Shown: positions 8,507 through 17,515 of the stretch, piece by piece
Layout: the number at the start of each line of letters is the position of its first letter
How positions within the stretch are numbered: position 1 is the first letter of the stretch
NCBI GenBank assembly: GCA_027488985.1
Contig: JAIYAR010000009.1
Span: 186,001-250,000 of the forward strand
Length of the DNA: 64,000 nt
Direction: 5' to 3'
Origin: Comamonadaceae bacterium
GTDB lineage: Bacteria > Pseudomonadota > Gammaproteobacteria > Burkholderiales > Burkholderiaceae_C
Made by a program: the position numbers and the translations under genes
The notes under the pieces: generated by a model
Databases searched by the model: none
Told to the model about the DNA's origin: nothing
What the model saw: only the letters and a program-made list of their open reading frames with translations

Positions 8507-9411
8507 ACAACACCCTTTGCTTTGAACCAGGCCAGTGCGCGCTTGAAGCCGTCAGCCGCTTCTTTTTCGCGGTAGCTAGGGCGGTAGTCGGCATGAAAGG
8601 CGTGACCCGCATCGGGGTACACCACGAATTCCGAGGCCTTGGCGGCCTTGTTGCCTTTTGTTGCTGCTTCTGACAACGCTTCTTTCATCTGATTGACGGT
8701 GTATAGCGAAATGCCATTGTCTTTCCCCCCGTATAGGCCCAGCACTGGGGCCCGCAAGGACGAAGCCAGATCTACCGGGTGTTTAGGGGTCAGCGCGGAA
8801 GCAGTTCCGACCAGGCGACCATACCAAGCCACACCTGCTTTGACATCCTTATTGTGAGCGGCGTAGAGCCAAGTAATGCGTCCACCCCAGCAAAAACCTG
8901 TAATAGCAATTTTTTTCGTATTTCCACCATTTTGGGTAGCCCACGCCAATGCGCCATCGAGGTCGTTCATGACTTGCACATCGGGTACCTTGGAGACAAC
9001 TTCTGCCATGAGTTTGCCGATGTCGGTGTACTTGGACGCGTCCCCTTGGCGAGCGAAAAGATCGGGCGCGATAGCAAGGTAGCCCGCCTTGGCAAAGCGC
9101 CTACAGGTGTCGGCAATGTATTCATGCACCCCAAAAATCTCTTGCACCACGAGCACTACAGGCAAATTGCTGCCGCCGGCGGGCGCTGCGTAGAAAAACG
9201 GCACCGTGAAGCCGTCTACGTCATAGATCTGCTCGCCCGAAATCAGGCCATCAGCAGAAGTTTTGACGGCGGTCTGGGCCACGATGGGCATCGCAGTCGC
9301 TGCATAACCCACACCGAGTGCAGCCTTCAAGGCAGTACGGCGTGTGGCACCGGCTTCTGTGCTGCGGCCGGGGCGCAGGGAATCCAATTCGCTCTTTAAA
9401 TTTTCAAGCAT
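8503..9411 (-). CDS. Dienelactone hydrolase family protein, Tat-exported
   Basis: About 302 residues. The N-terminus carries a twin-arginine signal (T-R-R-T-A-L-K followed by a hydrophobic stretch ending at A-Q-T), so the enzyme is probably exported folded to the periplasm. The alpha/beta-hydrolase core has the DLH nucleophile motif G-F-C-W-G-G, an Asp region and the catalytic His in D-A-G-H-A-F. DLH enzymes open lactones such as dienelactone; the real substrate here is unknown. I prefer the ATG at 9411 because GGGGA precedes it, while the upstream ATG at 9423 has no ribosome site. It is translationally coupled (ATGA) to the ZIP transporter. Confidence 0.88.
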   Translation of the reverse strand: MLENLKSELDSLRPGRSTEAGATRRTALKAALGVGYAATAMPIVAQTAVKTSADGLISGEQIYDVDGFTVPFFYAAPAGGSNLPVVLVVQEIFGVHEYIADTCRRFAKAGYLAIAPDLFARQGDASKYTDIGKLMAEVVSKVPDVQVMNDLDGALAWATQNGGNTKKIAITGFCWGGRITWLYAAHNKDVKAGVAWYGRLVGTASALTPKHPVDLASSLRAPVLGLYGGKDNGISLYTVNQMKEALSEAATKGNKAAKASEFVVYPDAGHAFHADYRPSYREKEAADGFKRALAWFKAKGVV

Positions 9412-9503
9412 GCGTGTCCCCATGTATTTAGAAAACCAGACGCAAGTGTAGACACACCTGCGAGGTGTACACGCAGACTACAGGAAATCAGGAGCAGCCA
9501 CTA

Positions 9504-11303
9504 TCAGAACGTTTCCCAATCGTCGTCTCCGCCCGACTGCGCAGGACGGCTTGAGGCCGTGGCGACAGGTTTTTGCAAGCTTGGGACAGGTGCGGGAGCG
9601 GCTTTGGGCGCCGTCGGCTTGGGGGACGATGTCTGGGCGCCGGACGCGCGGGCCTGAGGACCTGCTGCTTGTCCGGTGCGACGCTCCGGACCTTTGAAAC
9701 CCGGGCTGGGCTTGCCGGAGCGCACAGGCACCGCAGAGAGCGGCGTGCCGCCCAGGCTGCCTGACACCTTGAAGACAGCGACGGCCTGTTTCATCCGGTC
9801 GGCCTGCTCGCGCAGGCTTTCAGCGGCTGCTGCGCTTTCTTCAACCAGCGCAGCATTCTGTTGGGTCATTTGATCCAGATTGCCGATAGCCTGATTCACG
9901 CCTGCAATACCACTGCTCTGCTCATTGGCGGCCGAGGTGATTTCACCAATCACGTCTGCCACCCGGCGCACTGACTGCACGATTTCTTCCATGGTGGCGC
10001 CGGCATCTGTCACCAGTTGGGTACCGGATTCCACCTTGTCGACCGACGTGCCGATGAGCGCCTTGATCTCCTTGGCCGCTTCGGCACTGCGTCCTGCAAG
10101 AGAACGGACCTCCGAGGCCACCACCGCAAACCCACGGCCCTGCTCGCCCGCGCGCGCCGCTTCGACCGCGGCGTTCAGCGCAAGAATATTGGTCTGGAAG
10201 GCAATGCCATCGATCACACTGATGATGTCTGCAATCTTTTTGCTGCTGGCATCAATTTCCTGCATGGTCCGCACCACCTGGCTGACGACTTCGCCGCCAC
10301 GCTGCGCAACGCTGGACGCACTGGCCGCCAGCCCGCTGGCCTGGCGGGCATTGTCGGTGCTGTGTTGCACCATCTGGGTAATGCCTGCCATGCTCGATGC
10401 AGTAGCCTGCAAGTTGCCGGAGGTTTGTTCTGTGCGTTGGGCCAGGTCGTTGTTGCCGGTGGCAATCTCTGCGCTGGCAATCGCAATGCTGTCAGTGCCG
10501 CTACGAATCTCAGACACCATACGTCCGAGAGAAATATTCATCGCTTCCAGGGAATGCAAAAGCTGACCGAACTCATCGGTACGGTCAGAGTGCAGTGAAT
10601 GGGTCAGATCGCCCAGCGCAATGCGGGCGGCCAGCTCATTGGCCATGCCCAGCGGCTCGCGGATGGAGCGCACCAACCAGGTGGTCCCCGCAAAAATGGC
10701 GGCCACGATGACCGCCAGGCCCACCAGAATGCCAGTGGTATTGGTACTGCGCTTGGCCTCAGTCTCTATTTGCAGCTTTGCGGTCTGCTCTTTCTGTAGC
10801 TCAATGAAGCGCAGTTGTTCAGCCAAATACACCTTCAACGCGGGCTCATATTCAGAAGTAAACACCTGCAAAGCTTCTGCATCCTGACCGGCTTTTTTGA
10901 GGTCACGGGCCTTGCCGCGAGTAGAGAGAACCAGCTTGCGTGAATCAGCTACTTTTTTGAGTTGAGCCTTGTCTTCCTCAGTCTGGGCCATGCCCTCGAT
11001 CTTGGTTTGCAGTTCAGTGATCTGATTGGAAGTGGCGGTCACAGCGTCTTTGAAGGCATCGCTGACAGCGTCTCCGGAACTCAACAAAATGGCTGTATTT
11101 CGCGCGGAGTTGGTGGAGGTAAGGCCATTCCACTCCGTGGCGATTTGCACCAATTCCTGCGCAACCACTTGCTTTTGCCGGCCTTCGCTCAAAATCGCAG
11201 AACTTCGAACAAGGCCAATCACAGCCACCATGCAAATGGCCACGATGATCAACACGATGAACGACCAGAGCTTGGTTGCGATTTTCATTCCACTGAGTCC
11301 CAT
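9504..11303 (-). CDS. Methyl-accepting chemotaxis protein with CheR/CheB tether
   Basis: A 599-residue chemoreceptor: N-terminal membrane helix, a periplasmic four-helix-bundle-like sensor (about 35-190), a second membrane helix, HAMP (about 210-265) and a long cytoplasmic signalling hairpin with the highly conserved tip [16 protein letters not shown] Pro/Ala-rich flexible linker ends in D-W-E-T-F, a variant of the N-W-E-T-F pentapeptide that recruits CheR and CheB in enterobacterial receptors. This receptor can probably therefore recruit the adaptation enzymes itself. The ligand is unknown. GGGGACG in front of 11303 supports this start. It lies alone, between the hydrolase and polA. Confidence 0.95.
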   Translation of the reverse strand: MGLSGMKIATKLWSFIVLIIVAICMVAVIGLVRSSAILSEGRQKQVVAQELVQIATEWNGLTSTNSARNTAILLSSGDAVSDAFKDAVTATSNQITELQTKIEGMAQTEEDKAQLKKVADSRKLVLSTRGKARDLKKAGQDAEALQVFTSEYEPALKVYLAEQLRFIELQKEQTAKLQIETEAKRSTNTTGILVGLAVIVAAIFAGTTWLVRSIREPLGMANELAARIALGDLTHSLHSDRTDEFGQLLHSLEAMNISLGRMVSEIRSGTDSIAIASAEIATGNNDLAQRTEQTSGNLQATASSMAGITQMVQHSTDNARQASGLAASASSVAQRGGEVVSQVVRTMQEIDASSKKIADIISVIDGIAFQTNILALNAAVEAARAGEQGRGFAVVASEVRSLAGRSAEAAKEIKALIGTSVDKVESGTQLVTDAGATMEEIVQSVRRVADVIGEITSAANEQSSGIAGVNQAIGNLDQMTQQNAALVEESAAAAESLREQADRMKQAVAVFKVSGSLGGTPLSAVPVRSGKPSPGFKGPERRTGQAAGPQARASGAQTSSPKPTAPKAAPAPVPSLQKPVATASSRPAQSGGDDDWETF

Positions 11304-11401
11304 ACGACGTCCCCGTTTAATTAATTAGCTCAATTATCTACAAATATTTAACATTTTCAACAAATTTTTATTGAAAAGTGTCATTCCAGTCATACTCGGC
11401 G

Positions 11402-14197
11402 TTAATGGGCCTTGTCCCAATTGGGGCCAACCCCTACCTCTGCCAATAGCGGCACCTTGAGCTCGGCCACACCTGCCATCAAGCGTGGTATCTCCATGCG
11501 CAGCCAGTCCACCTCGTCTTGCGGAACCTCAAACACCAGTTCGTCATGCACCTGCATGATCATCTTGGTAGACCTATTCTGCGCATCCAGCACCTGCTGG
11601 ACTTTGACCATGCTCAACTTGATCAAATCTGCTGCCGTGCCTTGCATGGGCGCGTTGATGGCCGCGCGCTCCAGCCCGGCGAGTTGGGCACCTTTGGCGT
11701 TTTTGATGCCTGCCAGTTGCAGACGGCGGCCAAACACCGTTTCCACATAGCCCTGGCGCTTGGCCAGCTCGCGGGTGGATTCCATATATGTCTTCACGCC
11801 GGGATAGCGCTCAAAGTAGCGCTGGATGTAGTTTTTGGCAGCTGTGTTGTCGATGCCCAAGTTGCGCGCCAAGCCGAAGGCGCTCATGCCGTAAATGAGC
11901 CCAAAGTTAATCACCTTGGCATAGCGACGCTGCTCACTGCTGATCTGGTCCACCGGCACACCAAACACTTCTGCCGCTGTGGCTCGGTGCACGTCCAGTC
12001 CGTCATGGAAGGCGCGCAAGAGCGCCGGGTCGTCACTGATGTGCGCCATGATGCGCAGCTCGATCTGGCTGTAATCGGCACTGGCAATCACGCAGCCTGG
12101 CGCTGCTACAAAGGCTTCGCGGACGCGGCGACCCTCTGCGGTGCGGATCGGGATGTTCTGCAGGTTGGGGTCATTGCTGGAGAGGCGCCCTGTCACCGCA
12201 ACCGCTTGCGCGTAGTGGGTGTGCACGCGCCCGGTGCGGGGCAAGGCCAGTTGTGCCAGTTTGTCGGTGTAAGTGCCTTTGAGCTTGGCCAAACTGCGGT
12301 GCTCCAGCAGCTTGGCCGGTAGCGGATAGTCTTCCGCCAGTTTTTCCAGCACTTCTTCATCGGTACTGCGTGCGCCAGTGGCGGTTTTCTTGACCACGGG
12401 CATGCCCAGCTTGTCGAAGAAGATTTCACCCAGCTGCTTGGGGCTGCTCAGATTGAAGGGCTGGCCGGCAATCTCATAGGCTTCGGTTTCCAGCTGCAGG
12501 ATGCGCTGGCCCAGCTCATGGCTTTGGGCCGCCAGCGTGGGCGCGTCGATCAGTACCCCATTACGCTCAATGCGGTACAGCGCTTCGCTGCTGGCGATCT
12601 CCAGCTCGTAAATGAACTTCAGTTTGTCGTTGGCCTCGATCTGTGGCCAAAGCGCCAGATGCACATCCAGCGTCTGGTCCGAGTCCTCGCAGGCGTATTC
12701 GGCGGCTTTGGCAATGTCGACCTGGTCAAAGCTGATCTGGTTGACACCTTTGCCGCACAGGTCTTCAAAGCTGATACCGCTAAGCCCAAGGTGGCGCTCG
12801 GCCAAGCTCGCCAGCCCGTGCGGTTTGTCGGCCTCCAGCACATAGCTCTGGAGCATGGTGTCGTGGGCATAGCCCTGCACTTCGATGCCATGGTTGGCAA
12901 ACACATGGCGGTCGTATTTGATGTGCTGGCCCATTTTCAAGGCTTGCGGGTTCTCCAGCCAGGGCTTGAGCTTGGCCAGCACCGCTTCGCGATCCAACTG
13001 CTCTGGCGCACCGGGGTAGCGGTGCGCCACCGGGATATAGGCGCCTTTGCCCGGCTCAGTGCTGAAGCTGATGCCCACGATCTCGGCGCGCATTTCATCC
13101 AGCGAGGTGGTCTCAGTGTCCAAGGCGGTTAACGGCGCAGCCTGAATGCGCGAGATCAGGGCATCCAAAGCCTCGAACGAAAAGATGGTTTCGTATTCCA
13201 CCGTGCTCACGCGCGATGCAGGCGCAGCCGCGTCACCGGCAGACTCGTCAAACAAGCCCGGCTCGGACGTGCGGGCAGAGGGCCCTGGAGCGGCGGCCGC
13301 AGTTTCAGCTCCACCTACCGACTTGGCCAGCCCTTTGAAACCGTACTTCTCATAAAAAGCACGCAAAGCGCCCGTATCCTGTGCGCCAGAAGCTATCGAA
13401 TCCATAGCAGGCAGGCCATCAACCCAACCCGTGAGGTCGCAGTCGGTCTTGATGGTGAGCAGCGTGCGGCCGGTAGGCAGCCAGTCCAGCGCCTTGCGCA
13501 GGTTCTCTCCCACCACACCGCCGATGTTGGCAGCGTTGTCCACCACTCCTTGGAGCGAACCGTACTGCTGCAGCCACTTCACTGCCGTCTTGGGGCCGAC
13601 CTTGGCCACACCCGGCACGTTGTCCACCGTGTCGCCCACCAGGGTCTGGTAGTCCAGCATCAGGCGGGCGGGCACGCCGAACTCGGCCTCCACCCCGGCC
13701 AGATCACGGCGCTTGCCGTTCATGGTGTCGATGCTAGTGATGTGCTCGTTCACCAGCTGTGCCAAATCCTTGTCGCCGCTGCTCACGATCACTTCAATGC
13801 CTTGCGCGGCGGCGGTGGCAGCCAGCGTGCCGATCACGTCATCCGCTTCCACGCCTGGCACATCCAGCACCTTCCAGCCCAGTAAACGCACGATCTCGTG
13901 GATGGGCGCGATCTGGCTGCGCAGGTCGTCCGGCATCGGGTCGCGGTGGGCTTTGTACTCAGGGTAAATCTCGTCGCGGAAAGTCGGGCCTTTGGCGTCA
14001 AACACGCAGGCCACATAGTCGGCTGGGTATTCCTTGCGCAGGCTGTTCATCATGTTGATCATGATGCGTACCGCGCCGGTTTTCTGGACGGTGCCGTCCG
14101 GCAGTGTGACGCTCATGTTGTCCCCGCCGGCAAAAAAGGCGCGATACAAATAACTGGAGCCATCCACCAGCAGCAGGGTTTTCTTGGATTCGGTCAT
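11402..14197 (-). CDS. polA: DNA polymerase I
   Basis: A 931-residue three-domain enzyme for Okazaki-fragment maturation and repair. Residues 1-290 are the 5'-3' exonuclease (V-D-G-S-S-Y-L-Y-R-A start, then the V-E-A-D-D-V-I-G-T-L motif). A middle 3'-5' proofreading domain retains acidic residues (L-D-T-E-T-T-S). The C-terminal polymerase has motif A (D-Y-S-Q-I-E-L-R) and motif C (V-H-D-E-L-V-F). The ATG at 14197 begins M-T-E-S-K-K, the usual N-terminus; an upstream extension to 14248 is not credible. A CACAAT hexamer lies seven bases before this ATG with no ribosome site, suggesting a leaderless message. The exo-domain linker contains a diverged copy of the dispersed repeat (13373-13415, coding M-D-S-I-A-S-G-A-Q). 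Confidence 0.97.
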   Translation of the reverse strand: MTESKKTLLLVDGSSYLYRAFFAGGDNMSVTLPDGTVQKTGAVRIMINMMNSLRKEYPADYVACVFDAKGPTFRDEIYPEYKAHRDPMPDDLRSQIAPIHEIVRLLGWKVLDVPGVEADDVIGTLAATAAAQGIEVIVSSGDKDLAQLVNEHITSIDTMNGKRRDLAGVEAEFGVPARLMLDYQTLVGDTVDNVPGVAKVGPKTAVKWLQQYGSLQGVVDNAANIGGVVGENLRKALDWLPTGRTLLTIKTDCDLTGWVDGLPAMDSIASGAQDTGALRAFYEKYGFKGLAKSVGGAETAAAAPGPSARTSEPGLFDESAGDAAAPASRVSTVEYETIFSFEALDALISRIQAAPLTALDTETTSLDEMRAEIVGISFSTEPGKGAYIPVAHRYPGAPEQLDREAVLAKLKPWLENPQALKMGQHIKYDRHVFANHGIEVQGYAHDTMLQSYVLEADKPHGLASLAERHLGLSGISFEDLCGKGVNQISFDQVDIAKAAEYACEDSDQTLDVHLALWPQIEANDKLKFIYELEIASSEALYRIERNGVLIDAPTLAAQSHELGQRILQLETEAYEIAGQPFNLSSPKQLGEIFFDKLGMPVVKKTATGARSTDEEVLEKLAEDYPLPAKLLEHRSLAKLKGTYTDKLAQLALPRTGRVHTHYAQAVAVTGRLSSNDPNLQNIPIRTAEGRRVREAFVAAPGCVIASADYSQIELRIMAHISDDPALLRAFHDGLDVHRATAAEVFGVPVDQISSEQRRYAKVINFGLIYGMSAFGLARNLGIDNTAAKNYIQRYFERYPGVKTYMESTRELAKRQGYVETVFGRRLQLAGIKNAKGAQLAGLERAAINAPMQGTAADLIKLSMVKVQQVLDAQNRSTKMIMQVHDELVFEVPQDEVDWLRMEIPRLMAGVAELKVPLLAEVGVGPNWDKAH
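13373..13415 (-). repeat. Dispersed repeat copy inside polA
   Basis: On the minus strand GCTATGGATTCGA, TAGCTTCTGGCGCA (two core mismatches), then GGGCGCT. In frame, between the 5'-3' exonuclease and proofreading domains. Confidence 0.55.
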
Positions 14198-14338
14198 AAG
14201 AAGTATTGTGCCCCCACGTTTCACCGCTTTTCGGGTCGGTGCTCTCAAGGGGGCGCATCCGCCTCGGGGCGGCCAGGCTGCAGGTGTTGAGCCCCGCGCA
14301 GGGCAAGGTTTACCTCAAGCCAGCGTGCCTCGCCACCC

Positions 14339-14344
14339 TACAAT
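14339..14344 (+). promoter_or_regulatory. -10-like TACAAT next to the thrB start
   Basis: TACAAT ends six bases before the ATG at 14351, so transcription would start at or next to the A of the ATG. There is no Shine-Dalgarno sequence between, as expected for a leaderless mRNA. No good -35 box is visible. Confidence 0.45.
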
Positions 14345-14350
14345 TGAGCC

Positions 14351-15346
14351 ATGGCGGTTTACACAGAGGTCTCGCTCGACGAGGCCAGCACTTTTCTTTC
14401 CTCCCTGCAATTGGGCACTCTCCAAACCATGGAGGGCTGCTCTGGTGGCATTGAGAACACCAACTACTTTGTCACCACCGATCAGGCGCCCTATGTGCTG
14501 ACCCTGTTCGAGCGGCTGACGGCGCAGCAACTGCCGTTTTACCTGCGGCTGATGAAGCATCTGGCCTTCCACGGCATTCCCGTGCCGGACCCTGCCGCCA
14601 ACCGAGATGGCGATGTGTTGCACAGCCTGAACGGTAAACCTGCTGCGGTGGTCAACCGGCTCAAAGGCAAGAGCGAGCTCGCCCCGGGCGTGGAGCACTG
14701 CCGCCAAGTCGGCGCCATGCTGGCACGCATGCACCTGGCCGGGCGCGAGTTCGGTATGCAGCAGCCCAACTTGCGGGCACTGCCTTGGTGGAACGAAACG
14801 GTGCCCGTTGTGTTGCCGCACTTGGAGGCTCCGCAAGCCGCGCTCATCCAGAGCGAGCTGGCCTACCAGAACCACGTCGCAGCACAAAGCGCCTATACCG
14901 CCCTGCCCCGTGGCGCCATCCACGCCGACCTCTTCCGCGACAACGTGATGTTTGAAACCCTGGACGGGGAACCCCGCCTCAGCGGTTTCTTTGACTTTTA
15001 CTTTGCAGGTACCGACGCGTGGCTGTTTGACCTGGCAGTGTGCCTCAACGACTGGTGCATAGACCTTCCCACCGGCCGTGCAGACCTCGAACGCAGCCGC
15101 GCCCTCGTGGAAGCTTATGAAAGCGTGCGCCCCTTGAGTGCCCAGGAACGGGAGCTGCTGCCGGCAATGCTGAGGGCCGGGGCTTTGCGTTTCTGGCTTT
15201 CCCGCTTGTGGGACTGGTACCTGCCGCGTGAAGCCTCCATGCTCAAACCCCACGATCCCACGCACTTTGAACGGGTGCTCCAACAACGAATTGCGCATCC
15301 GGTGACACTGGACGCTTTGATGAACCCGGAAACCCAAACCGCATGA
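14351..15346 (+). CDS. thrB: Homoserine kinase (ThrB, choline-kinase-like fold)
   Basis: A 331-residue cytoplasmic enzyme of the proteobacterial type II homoserine kinases, which belong to the aminoglycoside/choline kinase fold rather than the GHMP fold. It should phosphorylate homoserine with ATP in threonine synthesis. Visible marks are the N-terminal G-G-I-E-N-T-N-Y-F nucleotide loop, the catalytic H-A-D-L-F-R-D-N-V (about residue 195) and the F-D-F-Y-F-A-G metal motif. The next gene overlaps its stop by four bases, so it heads a three-gene operon whose other members have no obvious amino-acid role. Confidence 0.92.
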   Translation: MAVYTEVSLDEASTFLSSLQLGTLQTMEGCSGGIENTNYFVTTDQAPYVLTLFERLTAQQLPFYLRLMKHLAFHGIPVPDPAANRDGDVLHSLNGKPAAVVNRLKGKSELAPGVEHCRQVGAMLARMHLAGREFGMQQPNLRALPWWNETVPVVLPHLEAPQAALIQSELAYQNHVAAQSAYTALPRGAIHADLFRDNVMFETLDGEPRLSGFFDFYFAGTDAWLFDLAVCLNDWCIDLPTGRADLERSRALVEAYESVRPLSAQERELLPAMLRAGALRFWLSRLWDWYLPREASMLKPHDPTHFERVLQQRIAHPVTLDALMNPETQTA

Positions 15347-16122
15347 AACTCCAGATTGTTCCCGCCCGCCAGGGCGTCGTGTGGTTTCAGCAAGGCGTGC
15401 GTACCTTCATGAAGCAGCCACTGGCCTTTACCGGCCTGTTTTTCATGTTCATGGCCGCCATCTCGCTGCTTAGCTTGGTGCCGGTCATCGGCACCCCCAT
15501 CGCGCTGGCCCTGCTGCCGGCCGCCACTCTCGGCCTAATGGCTGCCACTGAAATCGCGGATAAAGGCCAGTTCCCCATGCCGCAGGTCCTGATTGCGGGC
15601 TTTCGTGCCGGCAAAGAACGGCTGCGGTCCATGGTGGTACTCGGGGTGCTCTATGCCGTCGGCTTCATTTTGCTCATGGGCATATCAGCGACTGTGGACG
15701 GCGGCCAGTTTGCGCGGGTTTACCTGCTGGGTGGCGAACTCACCGCCGAAACCGTGATGCAGGCCGACTTCCAGACCGCTGCACTGGTGGCCATGGTGCT
15801 CTATCTGCCTCTTTCACTGCTCTTCTGGCATGCGCCTGCGCTGGTGCACTGGCATGGCATCACACCTATCAAGAGCCTGTTTTTCAGTGCGGTAGCCTGT
15901 TTGCGCAACTTCGGCGCCTTCACGGTATTCGGCCTGGTGTGGATGGCTGCTTTCCTCGGCATCGCGACAGGGGTTGCCATTGTGGTCAGTTTGCTGGGTA
16001 ATGTGGAGTTAATGAATGCCATCCTGTTCCCGGTCGGGCTGGCGATGGCGGCGATGTTTTTCACGTCGTTTTATTTCACCTACCGGGATTGTTTTGACAC
16101 TCCTTCGGAAGAAACACCATGA
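15343..16122 (+). CDS. BPSS1780-family integral membrane protein
   Basis: 259 residues with about six hydrophobic segments. The N-terminal sequence (V-P-A-R-Q-G-V-V-W-F-Q-Q-G followed by F-M-K-Q-P-L-A-F) is characteristic of the BPSS1780 family of beta-proteobacterial membrane proteins of unknown function. It overlaps thrB by ATGA and is itself overlapped by the next gene, so all three are translationally coupled. Nothing visible suggests transport or catalysis. Confidence 0.8.
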   Translation: MKLQIVPARQGVVWFQQGVRTFMKQPLAFTGLFFMFMAAISLLSLVPVIGTPIALALLPAATLGLMAATEIADKGQFPMPQVLIAGFRAGKERLRSMVVLGVLYAVGFILLMGISATVDGGQFARVYLLGGELTAETVMQADFQTAALVAMVLYLPLSLLFWHAPALVHWHGITPIKSLFFSAVACLRNFGAFTVFGLVWMAAFLGIATGVAIVVSLLGNVELMNAILFPVGLAMAAMFFTSFYFTYRDCFDTPSEETP

Positions 16123-16880
16123 CACAGCACACCCTCCAAGGCCGCAGTGATGCGGAAGTCACCTGGTTCCAGCGCCGCAGCTTTCTGCAGGCTGCAGCAG
16201 CTTGGACGGCCATGGGAGGCGCCGCAGCGGCCCACGCGCAGAGCCGAGGCAATATCGTGCAACTGGTGGGGGACGCCTTGCTCAACGGCAGCCGCCTGCG
16301 CCCGGATCAAGCCATCCAAAGTGGCGACCAGATCGCTACCGGTCCGGGATCGAGCCTGATGTTTGTGATCGGGAACTCGTCATTCCATGTGCGCCAGAGC
16401 AGCATGCTCACGGTTGAGCGCGGCTCCAGCCTCAACACGGTCGGTTTGCTGCGCTTGCTCAGTGGTGCGGTCGTCAGTGTCTGGGGCAGTGGGAACCGCC
16501 GCAGCATCGTTACGCCGACCATCACCGCGGGCATCCGTGGCACCGGGGTCTACACCGAGGTATTTGCCGATCAGGACAACCGCAGCTATTTCTGCAATTG
16601 TTATGGCACCGTAGATATGGCCGCTGGCCGCGATCGCGTGCTCAGCCGCTCGGACTACCACCAAGCCTTCTGGGGCGAAGTGCAGCCCAAGGACGGTCGC
16701 CTGCTCACTCCAGCCAAGGCCATCAACCACACGGATGAAGAGCTGGAATTCCTGGCACGTCTCGTGAACCAGCAAACCGCCTGGCAGCGCTTGGGCAAAA
16801 AAGGCGTGAAGGACGGAAAAGGCTACATGGACGACAAGCCCGGCCAGATGCACCCGGCCTACGTGAACACAGGCGCCTGA
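16119..16880 (+). CDS. FecR-domain protein with Tat-type signal
   Basis: 253 residues. The start overlaps the previous gene by four bases. Residues 18-42 look like a twin-arginine export signal (R-R-S-F-L-Q-A-A-A-A-W … A-H-A-Q). Residues about 45-150 match the FecR-type beta-fold (G-D-A-L-L-N-G, Q-S-G-D-Q-I-A-T-G-P-G-S, then V-T-P-T-I-T-A-G-I-R-G-T-G). The final 60 residues are lysine-rich. There is no membrane anchor or sigma-factor partner nearby, so it is probably not a classical iron-siderophore regulator. A periplasmic structural or binding role is possible but unproven. Confidence 0.8.
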   Translation: MTQHTLQGRSDAEVTWFQRRSFLQAAAAWTAMGGAAAAHAQSRGNIVQLVGDALLNGSRLRPDQAIQSGDQIATGPGSSLMFVIGNSSFHVRQSSMLTVERGSSLNTVGLLRLLSGAVVSVWGSGNRRSIVTPTITAGIRGTGVYTEVFADQDNRSYFCNCYGTVDMAAGRDRVLSRSDYHQAFWGEVQPKDGRLLTPAKAINHTDEELEFLARLVNQQTAWQRLGKKGVKDGKGYMDDKPGQMHPAYVNTGA

Positions 16881-16902
16881 GCACGCACTTTAGCCTGCCA
16901 GA

Positions 16903-17361
16903 TCAGGGGTTGGCTTTGCGGTAAGCGGCCAATGCCTTGGCCAAGTCCTGGTATTCCTCGCACTGCCGGTTCCCGCAGATCTTTTCAAGATCGGACAAAT
17001 GCCGCTCCGCCATCGCGGGCTTGCGGTCCATCAGGTAGGCCTCGCCTATGTACTCGTGCGCCCCTTTGTGCTGGGGGTTGAGCTTGAGCGCAGTCTTGTA
17101 GTGCTCGAACGCTTTGGCCAAGTCAGGTTGCTCTTGCTTGCGGTAGGTGTAGGCCAACAAGTTGTGGGCATCCGCGTTGCCTGGCTCATCGCGCACCACC
17201 ACTTTCAAATCAAGTTGGGCACGAGCCCAGCCTCCTCGGGCGATGGCCTGGCGGGCCGCGTCCATCCGCTCGCCGCCGGTCGGCTGCGTGATGGCGGGAA
17301 TATCGGCCGCAAAACCCGTGGCAGCCATGCTCAGCAAAACAGTCAGCAGCAGTTTCTTCAT
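16903..17361 (-). CDS. Periplasmic tetratricopeptide-repeat protein
   Basis: About 152 residues starting M-K-K-L-L-L-T-V with a clear Sec signal peptide cut near A-F-A (residue 20). TPR helices follow, with A-H-N-L-L-A-Y-T-Y-R and A-F-E-H-Y-K-T-A-L-K-L-N-P-Q-H-K-G-A-H-E-Y-I-G-E-A-Y-L matching TPR consensus positions. A C-terminal C-G-N-R-Q-C-E-E-Y pair of cysteines is typical of a widespread proteobacterial TPR family. It likely acts as a periplasmic protein-protein adaptor. Convergent with the FecR gene and divergent from phoX. I prefer the ATG at 17361 over an in-frame start 12 bases upstream. Confidence 0.85.
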   Translation of the reverse strand: MKKLLLTVLLSMAATGFAADIPAITQPTGGERMDAARQAIARGGWARAQLDLKVVVRDEPGNADAHNLLAYTYRKQEQPDLAKAFEHYKTALKLNPQHKGAHEYIGEAYLMDRKPAMAERHLSDLEKICGNRQCEEYQDLAKALAAYRKANP

Positions 17362-17424
17362 CCTTGCCTCCAAAAAAGTACAGGAAGCGTAACGGAATCA
17401 GACCGAATCGGTTGGCGTGCGGTT

Positions 17425-17442
17425 TTGTCACTTATCTGTCAT
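17425..17442 (+). promoter_or_regulatory. Pho box (PhoB binding site) upstream of phoX
   Basis: TTGTCAC-TTAT-CTGTCAT: two direct TGTCA half-sites exactly 11 bases apart, the arrangement of the PhoB consensus (CTGTCAT, four A/T-rich bases, CTGTCAT). It lies about 75 bases before the phoX start, suitable for activation under phosphate starvation. Confidence 0.75.
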
Positions 17443-17515
17443 ATGGCGGAGCTAAAAATCGGAAGGAAGCCTGCCATCCGGCAGAGCCGTTCATTCCTTA
17501 TCAGTGAGCACCAAA

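Noticed and set aside
11304..11401. Possible flagellar sigma-28 promoter before the chemoreceptor
   Set aside because: TAGATAA-like sequence is present, but the matching TAAA upstream element is not at the right spacing.
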